The notes beneath the pieces were generated by a model that saw only the letters and a program-made list of their open reading frames with translations, was not told the origin of the DNA and searched no databases. DNA of 64,000 bases, from contig JARGOL010000007.1 in NCBI GenBank assembly GCA_029212745.1, forward strand, positions 62,001 to 126,000, read 5' to 3'. Shown piece after piece: positions 45,124-56,204 of the stretch. Position numbers and translations under genes: made by a program. The DNA comes from Alcanivoracaceae bacterium. GTDB lineage: Bacteria; Pseudomonadota; Gammaproteobacteria; Pseudomonadales; Alcanivoracaceae. Each line of letters begins with the position of its first letter. The first letter of the stretch is position 1.

Positions 45124-45657
45124 ATGAGCACCGCCAGCCACCTGAGTAAACTGCCGCCACGCGTGGCGCGCCCCCTGACCCTGTCCCTGCTGGCCCTGTT
45201 CGTCGCCCTGTTTGCCCTCGGTCTGGGGCAGCTGGGCGGCTACCTGCAGGCGGCCATCGTCATGGCGCGCTGCGACGGTCCGCAGACCACGGTCCGGGGC
45301 ACCGTCAGCGAGGTACAACCGGGTCGCGGCCATTTCTGGCTGTGGCTGGGAGATGAGAAAGTGTTTTTTGATGATGCCAGTGCCGCCGGGCAGCACCGGC
45401 CCGCCGCCGGTGAGGCGGTGGAACTGGTTGCCCTGGCCTGCCGCCGCGTCTGGCTCGGCCAGGACCTGTGGCAACTTGATGACAGCGGCAACCGCGCCCG
45501 GCAGCTGCAGTTTGCCCGCCAGCTGGCAGATGCACGCACGCGCCTGTGGCAACCACTCGCCGGCTCAGCCGTGTTTGTACTGGTGGGACTGTGGGTGATT
45601 GCCACCTTCTTCATGGCCACCGCCCGGGCGTTCTCCGCCAGCGACGATCAATCCTGA
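45124..45657 (+). CDS. Two-helix membrane protein of unknown function
   Basis: 177 residues. Membrane helix near the start (LTLSLLALFVALFALGLGQLGGYL) and one near the end (AGSAVFVLVGLWVIATFFMATA), with about 100 residues between, probably periplasmic, rich in beta-like sequence (TTVRGTVSEVQPGRGHFWLWLG). No recognised domain. Divergent from ribD with starts about 110 bases apart. Confidence 0.65.
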   Translation: MSTASHLSKLPPRVARPLTLSLLALFVALFALGLGQLGGYLQAAIVMARCDGPQTTVRGTVSEVQPGRGHFWLWLGDEKVFFDDASAAGQHRPAAGEAVELVALACRRVWLGQDLWQLDDSGNRARQLQFARQLADARTRLWQPLAGSAVFVLVGLWVIATFFMATARAFSASDDQS

Positions 45658-45672
45658 CCCTCGGCACCAAAA

Positions 45673-45688
45673 TGTGACGCCTATCACA
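45673..45688 (+). promoter_or_regulatory. Perfect-consensus CRP/Vfr binding site
   Basis: TGTGA-CGCCTA-TCACA is a full match to TGTGA-N6-TCACA. It lies 174 bases before the GTG of the response regulator and 16 bases after the membrane-protein stop, so it most likely controls the response regulator through a cAMP-CRP/Vfr protein. Confidence 0.8.
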
Positions 45689-45861
45689 CTTCTCTCGGTG
45701 ATGGCACCACGCCATGACCCACTCATCCTCAATAGTAGCCCGTTTGTCGTAGGCAATATGAGAAACTAAGAACATGAGCGTAGCGTGAAGGGCTCATGGC
45801 GGGATAACGGATTACCCGACCAGACCAACAACCACCGATCGGCGCAACCAGGAGGCTCCCC

Positions 45862-46308
45862 GTGACCGCAGCCAGTACCCACGCCAATTTTCAGGCCGGC
45901 AAGACGCACCAGGGCCAGTCCGCCCACCTGCGCGTCCTGCTCGTCGACGACAGCGCGCTGACGCGCCAGTTCACCCTCTCCGTGCTCAACCACCTGGCCG
46001 AACAGCACCCGATGACTGTAGACACGGCGGAGTGCGGCGAGGACTCCCTCGACATGGCACTGGACAGCCAGTACGACCTGATCCTCATGGACGTGGAAAT
46101 GCCCGGCATCGGCGGCCTGAAAGCCTGCGAAATGCTCAAGAAACGGCAATGTGATGCCCGTATCGTCATGCTCAGCGGCCGCACCTCGGCCGAGGCGCAC
46201 CGCGAGGGACGCGGTGCCGGTTGTGATAATTACCTGACCAAACCCGTGAATGAGGCTGACCTGCGCTCCATCGTCAGCCTCATCGAACTGAAGAAAGGGC
46301 TCGCCTGA
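45862..46308 (+). CDS. Stand-alone response regulator receiver protein (CheY-like)
   Basis: 148 residues starting at GTG 45862 behind CAGGAGG. A single receiver domain: LRVLLVDDSALTRQF (acidic pocket), LILMDVEMPGIGG (phospho-acceptor Asp), IVMLSGRTSAEAH and DNYLTKPVNEADL (conserved Lys). About 22 extra N-terminal residues and no output domain, so it acts by protein contact. Its kinase is not in the window. Ends at a strong terminator. Confidence 0.92.
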   Translation: MTAASTHANFQAGKTHQGQSAHLRVLLVDDSALTRQFTLSVLNHLAEQHPMTVDTAECGEDSLDMALDSQYDLILMDVEMPGIGGLKACEMLKKRQCDARIVMLSGRTSAEAHREGRGAGCDNYLTKPVNEADLRSIVSLIELKKGLA

Positions 46309-46343
46309 AAGCTCTACCGTGTCGATCTCCTGACGAGAGACTG

Positions 46344-46367
46344 GCGCCCCTTGAGGGCGCTTTTTTT
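46344..46367 (+). terminator. Intrinsic terminator after the response regulator
   Basis: GCGCCC-CTTGA-GGGCGC followed by seven T residues, 36 bases after the stop. Confidence 0.9.
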
Positions 46368-46372
46368 AGGCC

Positions 46373-46396
46373 AAAAAAAAGGGGCCCGAAGGCCCC
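46373..46396 (-). terminator. Intrinsic terminator after the acyl-CoA dehydrogenase gene
   Basis: Read on the minus strand: GGGGCC-TTCG-GGCCCC followed by eight T residues. Back-to-back with the plus-strand terminator. Confidence 0.9.
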
Positions 46397-46419
46397 ACGG
46401 AGGTTCAACTGCCAACCAG

Positions 46420-47595
46420 TCACAATGACCGGGAAATCAGTTCCTTCATGATCTCGTTGGTGCCGCCGTAGATACGGTTGGCACGGGTATCGATATAGGC
46501 ACGCGCGATCGGGTATTCGAGCATGTAGCCGTAGCCACCGTGCAGCTGCACACACTCGTCAACCACCTTGCTGAGCAGGTCGGACACCCAGTACTTGGCT
46601 GCACAGGCGGCTTCCGGGGTCAGCGCATTCTCCAGCACCAGCTCCATGCACTTGTCCACGTAGGTCCGCGCGATCTGTATCTCGCTACGCATTTCCGCCA
46701 GCTTGAAACGGGTGTTCTGGAAGGCAGCCACCGGCTTGCCGAACGCTTCGCGCTCCTTTACATACTCCACCGTCGTCGCCAGGGCGAACTCTGCGCCGGA
46801 GGCACAGATGATGGCAATCATCATGCGTTCCCAGGCCAGCTCCTTCATCAGCATGATGAAGCCCATACCTTCAGCGCCCAGAAGGTTCTCTTTCGGCACC
46901 TTGACGTTGTCGAAGAACAGCTCACAGGTGTCCTGGCCTTTCATGCCCACTTTCTTCAGGGGCTTGCCCTTGGTGAAGCCGTCCCGATCGGCCTCAATGA
47001 TCATCAGGGAAACGCTTTGTGCGCCCTGGGATGCATCGCCGGTTTTGACCGCGACAACGGCCATGTCGCACAGATACCCGTTGGTGATGAAGATCTTCGA
47101 GCCGTTGACCACATAGTGGTCGCCTTCCAGCTTTGCCGTGGTCTTGATGCGTTGCAGATCGGAACCAGTGCCCGGCTCAGTCATGGCAATGGCGGTGACT
47201 GCCTCGCCGGACGCCATTTTCGGCAACCAGTTTTTCTTCTGGTCATCATTACCGAAGTTGAGGATGTAGTTGGCCACGATGTCAGAATGCAGGGAAAACC
47301 CGCTGGCGGAGTCACCCACCCGCGCCTGCTCTTCCATCATGATCATGGAGTAAAGCCGGTCAACGCCGGAGCCGCCGTATTCCTCGGGCATGGTGGGGCA
47401 CAGCATGCCCAGTTCCCCGGCCTTGTTCCAGAGATCACGGTCCAGGTGCTGCTGCTCTTCCCACTTCTCGTGGTACGGCGCGATTTCGGTTTCAAAGAAG
47501 CGGCGTGCGGTGGCACGGAATGCCTCGTGGTCTTCATTGAACAGGGTGCGTGGCATCATCGGTGCCACGGGCTTGGGAACGTAAGCGTCTGCCAT
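46420..47595 (-). CDS. Acyl-CoA dehydrogenase
   Basis: 391 residues from ATG 47595 (MADAYVPKP). FAD enzyme of beta-oxidation. Signatures: AMTEPGTGSDLQRIKTTA (acyl-CoA dehydrogenase pattern 1), QNTRFKLAEMRSEIQIAR, and LHGGYGYMLEYPIARAYIDTRANRIYGGTNEIMKELI, containing the substrate-binding and FAD contact region. The size and DEHEAF-type start suit a medium/long-chain enzyme. Monocistronic, closed by its own terminator. Confidence 0.93.
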   Translation of the reverse strand: MADAYVPKPVAPMMPRTLFNEDHEAFRATARRFFETEIAPYHEKWEEQQHLDRDLWNKAGELGMLCPTMPEEYGGSGVDRLYSMIMMEEQARVGDSASGFSLHSDIVANYILNFGNDDQKKNWLPKMASGEAVTAIAMTEPGTGSDLQRIKTTAKLEGDHYVVNGSKIFITNGYLCDMAVVAVKTGDASQGAQSVSLMIIEADRDGFTKGKPLKKVGMKGQDTCELFFDNVKVPKENLLGAEGMGFIMLMKELAWERMMIAIICASGAEFALATTVEYVKEREAFGKPVAAFQNTRFKLAEMRSEIQIARTYVDKCMELVLENALTPEAACAAKYWVSDLLSKVVDECVQLHGGYGYMLEYPIARAYIDTRANRIYGGTNEIMKELISRSL

Positions 47596-47747
47596 GATCG
47601 ACTTCCTGTGTTCGGTTGGCGGTTCAGAGGCCAGCATCGTGGCCACAACGCTTACAGCGATCAATGGCAGGATTTCTCAGCACTGAGCGATTTGGTCAGG
47701 CTGTATGCGATCGGGCCAGGTCATTGTGCGGGCGGGCCACGCAGACG

Positions 47748-47775
47748 AAAAAGGGCCGGCACACGGCCGGCCCTT
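47748..47775 (-). terminator. Intrinsic terminator after the 661-residue lipoprotein gene
   Basis: Minus strand: AAGGGCCGG (reverse arm) pairs over 9 bp across a 7-base loop and runs into TTTTT at 47752-47748. Confidence 0.8.
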
Positions 47776-47833
47776 CTAGCCATCCCATCCACTGCACCGC
47801 TGCGGGCGGCGCGAGCAGATCAATGCAGGCGAC

Positions 47834-49819
47834 TCAGGGAGCCGGCGCCGGCAGCTTCACCAGCATGGCCAGTCCCACTTCCGTAGGATCACTGGCAGTG
47901 GCCGCCCATACATCTGTGAGTACGCCGATCGAACCGTCGTCACTCATATAGCCGGTCATCGTGCGCGTGCCGGTACCATCGGTAATGACGATGGAAATTT
48001 CGCCATCTGCCGCCACCGTGTAATCGGCAAGCACGGGGCCAAAGCTCTCCGCCGTGACCGAGACATTGCCGGTACGCGATGTGAGGTACACCTCCGAATC
48101 GGAACCGGTAAAGCTGGCGCCGTCCGCCTCACCCGAGTTGCCGGTGAACGTCACCTCCGAGCTGAAACGAATATCACGGATCAGCACGGCATTGCCGTCA
48201 AAACCTGCGGTGGCTGACATCACGCGGTAGGTACTGCCCTGCAGGATGGGCGCCTGCGACGGCAACTTGACCGCCAGGGTATAGCCGGTGTCCACAGTGC
48301 TGTAGAACTCATCCCCGAGATTGCCATCGTCAACGGCGCTCGCCTCATTGAAGATGACCAGAGTGCCATCCGGGCTAGTCATGCCATCCACTGGGGAACC
48401 GTCAATAGAAAGCGAACCGTCAGGGTTGACGTCATAGTCGATATCCAGATCTTCGGCTGTCGTTTCCGAGAAATAAGACACTGTCCCGGCGCCTGTCTGC
48501 TCAACACGCTGATAATTCTGCGCCAGCACGTCCAGTCCGCCGTTGGCGCCACCCACACCACTGAAGTTCAGCTTGCCGCTTTCGACTTCAAACTCAAGCT
48601 GGCCGCTGGCGGCACGAAATGCACCCAGGTAAACACGGCCGTAGTCGCCGCTGAGTACGGAAGCATTTGCAGCCGACGACTGTTTCACCAGCACTTCCAA
48701 CCCCCGGAAAATCTCGTCGCCTTCTCGCTGGTTCGGGTCCACGGCCCCTTCTACAACGGCATAACGCACCGCAGCGTCATCACTGGGAGCAAAGAAAATG
48801 TCATCGTTCAATGCTTTCTGGAACTGGCTTACCGACGGTGGGAAGCGAAACCCGAAATCGCCATCGATAATCTCCTCAAACGGCGACTCCACAGAAACGA
48901 CACCATCACTGCTGTAGAGTCCGCTAAAGGAATCGCTGTCCAATGAGGTCTCTGCAAAGTAGCTCAGGGAAAAGCTCGGGCCGGTGGAGGCAGTGAAGTT
49001 GGAATAGGCAGAGTCCTCAGCATTTACCGTCACATCCACATCACCACTCCCTCCATCAGCGAGGGACAAATCCGTGGTCCAGACATCGGTACCGAAGGTA
49101 GCCACCTCAGCGTTGTCTGAATCGAAAAGGCCATACTGGAAAACATGAAGCTTGTAGTCACCAGCCACTGCACTGACGTCACCGGCCTCTGAAGTGATGG
49201 TCTCGATAGCAGCATCAACAAAAGCACCCGTCTCGTTTTCGAGCTTGGCGATCATGTCTGCCAAATCAGCCCCCGCTGTGAGGTCAAACTCCTCTACCTG
49301 ACCGGTGAGTTTGACCACGGAACTGGTTGTCAGGGTCTCCAGACTGGCGCCGCTTTCAACAAAGCTTTGCAGCACATACTCGGACACCGGATTGATATCC
49401 ACACTGCGCTCCACCACCTGGGCGCGCATCTCGGTGCCACCCCCTTCGATTCTGACGACAAGATTGCCGGCCAGATTCACACCCGCAGGCAGTGTCAGCG
49501 TGTAATTACCACTGATGGAAGTCGTGGTGGACGCCAGCACCTCACCCACCTGGTCGCCATTATCATCCACGCGAATGAGTTCGACCGTGGCGCCCTCCAC
49601 CGGGTCAAGCCCTGTGATCGCGGCCGTCGCCGAGGGAATAAATACTCCCAAGGCCACCTCGAAAAGGTCCACCGGCTCAAGCAACGCCACCGTGCCACTG
49701 GGCGCAGTCGCCTGTCCGGAAACCTTACGGTCCGGTGCAACGAAGAGATCATCATCATCGTCGCCGCCGCACCCGGCGAGCAGACAGACGACAGAGAAAG
49801 CAAGCAGAATCTTTTTCAC
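47834..49819 (-). CDS. Large surface/periplasmic lipoprotein, unknown function
   Basis: 661 residues from GTG 49819, placed 8 bases after GAGG; ATG 49837 is an alternative. Signal peptide KKILLAFSVVCLLAGC has a clear lipobox, followed by a very acidic GGDDDDD. Residues about 60-130 look like a carboxypeptidase-regulatory/Ig-like fold (VEGATVELIRVDDNGDQVGEVLASTTTSISGNYTLTLPAG). The rest is Asp/Ser/Thr-rich with beta pattern, low in Lys and Cys, as in secreted marine proteins. No enzyme motif recognised. Confidence 0.75.
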   Translation of the reverse strand: MKKILLAFSVVCLLAGCGGDDDDDLFVAPDRKVSGQATAPSGTVALLEPVDLFEVALGVFIPSATAAITGLDPVEGATVELIRVDDNGDQVGEVLASTTTSISGNYTLTLPAGVNLAGNLVVRIEGGGTEMRAQVVERSVDINPVSEYVLQSFVESGASLETLTTSSVVKLTGQVEEFDLTAGADLADMIAKLENETGAFVDAAIETITSEAGDVSAVAGDYKLHVFQYGLFDSDNAEVATFGTDVWTTDLSLADGGSGDVDVTVNAEDSAYSNFTASTGPSFSLSYFAETSLDSDSFSGLYSSDGVVSVESPFEEIIDGDFGFRFPPSVSQFQKALNDDIFFAPSDDAAVRYAVVEGAVDPNQREGDEIFRGLEVLVKQSSAANASVLSGDYGRVYLGAFRAASGQLEFEVESGKLNFSGVGGANGGLDVLAQNYQRVEQTGAGTVSYFSETTAEDLDIDYDVNPDGSLSIDGSPVDGMTSPDGTLVIFNEASAVDDGNLGDEFYSTVDTGYTLAVKLPSQAPILQGSTYRVMSATAGFDGNAVLIRDIRFSSEVTFTGNSGEADGASFTGSDSEVYLTSRTGNVSVTAESFGPVLADYTVAADGEISIVITDGTGTRTMTGYMSDDGSIGVLTDVWAATASDPTEVGLAMLVKLPAPAP

Positions 49820-50018
49820 GATTTTGTCCTCGATCATTATCCGGAATGGCCACCTACCGGCGCCCCTGACTATCAAAATAGTTACTCTGGGGTGTATGTC
49901 CACCCTGAAATCGGGATCTGGCCGCCCAGCCGACAATCACTTGCCTGCCCCGATGAGCGTACCGCTGGCCTTCACTGGCTGTGGCGAGGCGCTCTACAGG
50001 CCCCTGTTTCCGTGCTAT

Positions 50019-50996
50019 CTACCAACGCCACGATACCGTCATACCACCGTAACGGCTGTTGCCGTTCTGCGCCGCAAAGGCCCTGGATTCCAGCGCGGTT
50101 GCCAGGGCGACACGCACGTCACCGGTAAAGACGGCGGCGCCGAGATAATACTGGCGACGGGAATCCTTGCGGCTGACGTAGGGCCCTTCGTCGCTGAAGA
50201 TACTGCCATCCAGCGTGATGTCGTGATTGATGTACTGGTAGGCAAAACCGCCGTACACAAACCACCCGAATCCGGTTGAAGAGCCGTGATATGCCGACCC
50301 CCCGGCGAGGGAGCGCAACCGTGGCGGTCCGAAGTCCAGCGGGATGTTCTGGCCGGCGCGGATCACGGCACCAACCTCAGCGCCCAGCAGGGCATTACCC
50401 GCACTGATACCGGCGCCAGGCAACAGTTCCCAGTCCAGCCCGCCATTGAACAGCGGCACACGCCATTGCCGGTCATAGGACAATTGCAACGTCGCCTCAT
50501 CGGGCACCTGCCGGTCCCACCCGTCGGGTTGATTGGCACCGACCATTTCGTGGATCTGCTTTTGCACCTGCTCCGCACCCGATGACGGACCCACCACCCC
50601 CAGCCCTATACGGAAGCGCTCAAGACGATCGCTGGCCAGGGAAAAAACGGACAGGCTGGCGTTCAGCCAACCGGCGTAAGGGCGGTCCTCTGGCGGGAAT
50701 TCAGGCTCGGAGATATCACGCGGCGTAAACATCAGCTGGCTGAGCGTAACTGACCAGGGAAGTGCACCATCGGAGCTCGACAGCGGTGACAATGCCGTGG
50801 CCACGTCCAGCAATGGCTCCGGCACATTGCCCTCGGGAATCACCGTAAACTGGAAGCCGTTGGTATAACCGCCATCCTGGTTGGCGAAAGCATCGTTTTC
50901 ATAGCGGATGCTGACCAGCGGGGCGTCTGGTTCGGCGAAGGAGGTACCCGACAGAGTAGAGGCAAGAAGCACCCAAACAGGAAAGAAACGAGAGAT
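50019..50996 (-). CDS. LpxR-family outer-membrane lipid A deacylase-like protein
   Basis: DUF2219/LpxR family. The N-terminal signature VSIRYENDAFANQDGGYTNGFQF carries the calcium-site Asn/Asp and Tyr-Thr-Asn-Gly; PPEDRPYAGWLNASLS is the second conserved block; the chain ends in Trp (VSWRW), as barrels do. LpxR removes 3'-acyloxyacyl groups from lipid A. Start problem: the first standard codon, GTG 50972, leaves a signal peptide without positive charge. Reading from ATC 50996, exactly 7 bases after a perfect AGGAGG, gives SRFFPVWVLLASTLSGTSFA, a complete signal peptide. A non-standard AUC start is therefore plausible. Confidence 0.8.
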   Translation of the reverse strand: MSRFFPVWVLLASTLSGTSFAEPDAPLVSIRYENDAFANQDGGYTNGFQFTVIPEGNVPEPLLDVATALSPLSSSDGALPWSVTLSQLMFTPRDISEPEFPPEDRPYAGWLNASLSVFSLASDRLERFRIGLGVVGPSSGAEQVQKQIHEMVGANQPDGWDRQVPDEATLQLSYDRQWRVPLFNGGLDWELLPGAGISAGNALLGAEVGAVIRAGQNIPLDFGPPRLRSLAGGSAYHGSSTGFGWFVYGGFAYQYINHDITLDGSIFSDEGPYVSRKDSRRQYYLGAAVFTGDVRVALATALESRAFAAQNGNSRYGGMTVSWRW

Positions 50997-51153
50997 AAAT
51001 GCGCCTCCTGCAACCAGATGAATGGACCTTCATGAAAGAACGGTTTTGGGACCCTCTGAGAAAGGATAAACCAACGGTGGGTCAGGGTTTCGTCAATAAC
51101 GGTGTGGAAAGGGTTTCGTTCCGTAACTCTTTTCGACGGGCAGCCTGTCTTCC

Positions 51154-51627
51154 CTACTTCTTCTTTTTTACCTTGCCGGCTTTCTCCAGTCGTTCCACTT
51201 CATCACGGAACTCGGAAATATCCTGGAACGAACGGTATACCGACGCGAAGCGCACATAAGCCACGGTATCCAGCTGGCGCAATTCCTCCATCACCAGCTC
51301 ACCGATGTCCCGTGCCGGCAATTCCCGCTCACCGGTGGCACGCAGGCGGTGCGTGATGCGGGTCACGGCCGCCTCAAGGTCTTCCATGGACACCGGCCGT
51401 TTTTCCAGCGCACGCAACAGCCCTGCGCGCAGCTTGTTTTCATCGAAAGGCTCGCGGGTGCCGTCGGATTTCACCACCCGCGGCATGACCAGCTCGGCGG
51501 TCTCGAAGGTGGTGTAACGCTCTCCACAGCTGAGACACTCGCGGCGCCGGCGCACCTGGGCGCCGTCCGCCACCAGGCGTGAATCAATCACCTTGGTGTC
51601 ATCGGCGCCACAGAAGGGACAATGCAT
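51154..51627 (-). CDS. nrdR: Transcriptional repressor NrdR
   Basis: 157 residues: N-terminal zinc ribbon ([17 protein letters not shown] ... [13 protein letters not shown]) and ATP-cone domain ([16 protein letters not shown] onward). Represses ribonucleotide reductase genes according to dATP/ATP. Lies 18 bases after glyA. In many relatives glyA-nrdR-ribD-ribE-ribBA-ribH-nusB is continuous; here 6 kb intervenes before ribD. Confidence 0.96.
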   Translation of the reverse strand: MHCPFCGADDTKVIDSRLVADGAQVRRRRECLSCGERYTTFETAELVMPRVVKSDGTREPFDENKLRAGLLRALEKRPVSMEDLEAAVTRITHRLRATGERELPARDIGELVMEELRQLDTVAYVRFASVYRSFQDISEFRDEVERLEKAGKVKKKK

Positions 51628-51645
51628 CCGCGCTGGTCTCCGCTT

Positions 51646-52914
51646 TTACTTGCCGTACACCGGCAGGCGGCCACAGATTTCTGCCACCTTGCCGCGCACG
51701 CTATCGATAACCGTCTCGACATTCTCATCTGCAGAGAGGGCATCAAGCACGTCGCACATCCAGCCCGCCAACGCACGGCAATCGGCATCGTCAAAGCCAC
51801 GCGTCGTCACTGCCGGCGTACCCACACGAATACCCGATGTAACAAAGGGACTGCGCGGATCGTTGGGAACGGCGTTCTTGTTGACCGTGATATGAGCACG
51901 ACCCAGCGCCGCATCCGCGTCTTTACCGGTGATATCCTGCTTCACCAGGCTGACCAGCATCAGGTGGTTCTCGGTACCACCGGATACGACATCGTAACCG
52001 CGCTCAATGAACACCTCGGCCATTGCCTTGGCATTCTTCACCACCTGCTCCTGGTAGCGCTTGAAGTCATCGCTCATGGCTTCCTTGAAGCAGATGGCCT
52101 TGGCGGCAATCACATGCATCAACGGGCCGCCCTGCCCACCGGGGAACACGGCAGAGTTGAACTTCTTCTGCAGCTCTTCGTTATGCTTTGCCAGGATCAG
52201 GCCGCCGCGCGGGCCACGCAGTGTCTTGTGCGTCGTGGTGGTCACCACATCGGCATACGGTACCGGGTTGGGATACACACCCGCAGCCACCAGGCCGGCC
52301 ACATGCGCCATGTCCACCATCAGCCATGCACCCACCTTGTCGGCAATTTCGCGGAAGCGGGCAAAGTCGAGCACCTGCGAATAGGCAGAGAAACCGGCAA
52401 TGATCATTTTCGGTTTATGTTCCACCGCCAGCTTTTCAATTTCATCGTAATCCAGCAGTCCGGTGTCCGTGTTCAACCCGTACTGGACCGCGTTGTAGGT
52501 CTTGCCCGAAAAGTTGGGTGCTGCACCGTGGGTCAGGTGACCACCAGCGTCAAGGCTCATGCCCAGCACGGTATCGCCGGGCTTGAGCAATGCCAGGAAC
52601 ACCGCTGCATTGGCCTGCGAGCCGGAGTGCGGTTGCACGTTGGCGTAGTCGGCGCCGAACAGTTCACAGGCACGGGCAATGGCCAGGTCTTCGGCAACAT
52701 CGACGTTTTCACAACCGCCGTAATAGCGCTTGTGCGGGTAACCTTCAGCATATTTATTGGTCAGCACCGTACCCTGCGCTTCCATGATCCGTGGCGAGGC
52801 GTAGTTTTCCGAGGCGATCAGCTCGATGTGATCCTCCTGGCGCGTCTCTTCGGCACTGATGGCCGCGGCGATTTCCGGGTCAAATTCGGCGATGGTCATG
52901 GATTTCGGGAACAT
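51646..52914 (-). CDS. glyA: Serine hydroxymethyltransferase
   Basis: 422 residues, PLP enzyme interconverting serine and glycine with tetrahydrofolate. Motifs: [45 protein letters not shown], and the PLP-lysine segment [18 protein letters not shown]. Full length, first gene of the glyA-nrdR pair. No glycine riboswitch seen upstream. Confidence 0.97.
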   Translation of the reverse strand: MFPKSMTIAEFDPEIAAAISAEETRQEDHIELIASENYASPRIMEAQGTVLTNKYAEGYPHKRYYGGCENVDVAEDLAIARACELFGADYANVQPHSGSQANAAVFLALLKPGDTVLGMSLDAGGHLTHGAAPNFSGKTYNAVQYGLNTDTGLLDYDEIEKLAVEHKPKMIIAGFSAYSQVLDFARFREIADKVGAWLMVDMAHVAGLVAAGVYPNPVPYADVVTTTTHKTLRGPRGGLILAKHNEELQKKFNSAVFPGGQGGPLMHVIAAKAICFKEAMSDDFKRYQEQVVKNAKAMAEVFIERGYDVVSGGTENHLMLVSLVKQDITGKDADAALGRAHITVNKNAVPNDPRSPFVTSGIRVGTPAVTTRGFDDADCRALAGWMCDVLDALSADENVETVIDSVRGKVAEICGRLPVYGK

Positions 52915-53010
52915 GTGCTGGCTTCCGGTCGGTCATGGGTTTTCGGGAGGCGCCATTCTACCCAAAGGCAACGTGAATGGCACTTGGGAATATGGCATGT
53001 GTATATGCCG

Positions 53011-53039
53011 TTGACTCATGGGTCAGGCATTCATATGGC
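53011..53039 (+). promoter_or_regulatory. Candidate promoter for the first tandem barrel gene
   Basis: TTGACT (53011-53016), 17-base spacer, TATGGC (53034-53039). The -35 is good, the -10 poor, and the leader to the ATG about 70 bases. Confidence 0.35.
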
Positions 53040-53117
53040 GGGCAAAAACCGCTAACATCGCCAGCCGCTGGCTCGGACGCCGGCGCAACAAAAAAAAGAG
53101 AACAACGAGGACTTTAT

Positions 53118-53711
53118 ATGCTTACCCGTGTTATCAAGCCCGCCCTGGCCCTGCTGCTGGGCCTGTCATCCGCGCTGGCCGTGGCCGCAGAACAGGAGCG
53201 CGAGCCGCTTGGCCTGTTCATGGCCGGCATTGCTGGCAGTATTGATGTCTCCGATTATGACGATGATTTCCCCGACGCCGACCTGCTGCCTGGCCTGGGT
53301 ATACAACTGTATGCCGGTCTGTCACCGGCCGAATGGTTCAGCATCAAGGCCGGCTGGCGCACCTACGGCCTGCAGACGGTCGAGGGTTCAGGCTATGAAG
53401 CCGAGCTGGACGTGACTGGCACATTTGTCGAGGCCGACCTGCTGGCGCCGATCACTGACCAGTTCCTGCTGGGTGTGACCGCGGGCAGAACCGACTGGGA
53501 CCTGGACGAGTCCATCGATATCGGCTTTGCCGGCTTCAGCGGGGATGTCTCCGGCGCAGACACCTACTACGGCGCAAAGCTGCGTGTCATCCCTCCCCAG
53601 GGTGGCATGTCAGTGGACATGTTTGTCACCCAGATATCGCTCAGCGACAATGAGCTGACCCGCGATATCGACTTCCTGTCCATCGGTGCCGGAATCAACC
53701 TGCACTTCTGA
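53118..53711 (+). CDS. Outer-membrane beta-barrel protein, tandem copy 1
   Basis: 197 residues from ATG 53118. Signal peptide ending ALAVAAE, C-terminal Phe (INLHF), strand-like alternation throughout. Roughly half of its residues match the next gene over its full length, e.g. SPAEWFSIKAGWRTYGLQTVEGSGYEAEL against [29 protein letters not shown]. Acidic loops such as YDDDFPDADL. Function unknown. Confidence 0.78.
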   Translation: MLTRVIKPALALLLGLSSALAVAAEQEREPLGLFMAGIAGSIDVSDYDDDFPDADLLPGLGIQLYAGLSPAEWFSIKAGWRTYGLQTVEGSGYEAELDVTGTFVEADLLAPITDQFLLGVTAGRTDWDLDESIDIGFAGFSGDVSGADTYYGAKLRVIPPQGGMSVDMFVTQISLSDNELTRDIDFLSIGAGINLHF

Positions 53712-53717
53712 TGGCCC

Positions 53718-53751
53718 CGCTGGCAGACCCGTGACAGCGGGTCTGCCAGCG
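53718..53751 (+). repeat. 14-bp perfect hairpin between the tandem barrel genes
   Basis: CGCTGGCAGACCCG and CGGGTCTGCCAGCG pair perfectly across TGACAG. No T-run follows. It may block 3'-to-5' decay so that copy 1 is made in excess, or act as a weak terminator. Confidence 0.7.
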
Positions 53752-53802
53752 CCGCGCCGGCGTCCCAGCCGGCACACCAATCCACCGGCAGGAGGCCCGG
53801 CC

Positions 53803-54405
53803 ATGGTATTGCGGTTGCTGTATTCCTTGCCGTTCCTGTCCTTGGCCCTGTCACTGGGCATGGCGTCGATGCCAGCAAGCGCTGGCAATCCTGACGAAGC
53901 TCCTCCCGGCCTGTTCATGGTCGGCATGGGCTTGAGCGCCGACTTCTCCAACTATGACGATGCGTTCCCCGGGGGCGACCTGAGCCGCGATGATGGCATA
54001 CGGGCGTATGCCGGGCTGGTACCCGCCGAATGGTTCCGCCTCAGAGCAGGCTTGCGGACCTGGGGCGAGCAGACCGTGGACGGAACGGGCTATGAGGCAA
54101 GCCTGTATGTCACCGGCAGGTTCATCGACGCGGACCTGCTGGCGCCCGTCTCGGAAAGATACCTGCTGGGCGTCACCGTTGGCACCACCCACTGGGACGC
54201 GGAACAGTCCCTGGATATTGGCGTCACCACTCTCACCGACCTGTCGGGCTCGGACCCCTACTACGGCGCCAGAATGCGCATTTCCGCTCCCGGGGAACGA
54301 CTCTCCATGGAGCTGTTTGTCACCCGACTGACACTGAGGGCGAACGGGCTGCGCCGCGACGTGGATATCACGTCTCTCGGCGTAGACCTGAACGTGCGTT
54401 TTTGA
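53803..54405 (+). CDS. Outer-membrane beta-barrel protein, tandem copy 2
   Basis: 200 residues from ATG 53803 behind CAGGAGG. Signal peptide ends MPASA; C-terminal Phe (LNVRF). Paralogue of the preceding gene, sharing [41 protein letters not shown] and [11 protein letters not shown] with conservative changes. It has more Arg where copy 1 has Lys, so the pair has diverged for some time. Function unknown. Confidence 0.78.
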   Translation: MVLRLLYSLPFLSLALSLGMASMPASAGNPDEAPPGLFMVGMGLSADFSNYDDAFPGGDLSRDDGIRAYAGLVPAEWFRLRAGLRTWGEQTVDGTGYEASLYVTGRFIDADLLAPVSERYLLGVTVGTTHWDAEQSLDIGVTTLTDLSGSDPYYGARMRISAPGERLSMELFVTRLTLRANGLRRDVDITSLGVDLNVRF

Positions 54406-54532
54406 CAGCCGTGAGCTGACCGGCCGAAGGGGCAGCTGCCGGCGCATTACCCGGACGGGCACCTTTCCCTGTCCGGGCCTTTGCCGTACCCTTGGCACAC
54501 ATTTCCCCACAGACATTTGCGCTGAAATTCCC

Positions 54533-56200
<1,668 letters not shown>

Positions 56201-56204
56201 CACG

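Noticed and set aside
45013-45552. In-frame upstream extension of ribD to about 559 codons
   Set aside because: It runs antisense through the membrane-protein gene and lacks conservation; ATG 45012 gives the normal RibD start.
46540-47886. 448-codon plus-strand frame opposite the acyl-CoA dehydrogenase
   Set aside because: Shadow frame; the dehydrogenase is fully supported by motifs and its own terminator.
51622-53055. 477-codon open frame on the plus strand opposite glyA
   Set aside because: Shadow of glyA; His/Gly/Arg-rich translation without motifs.
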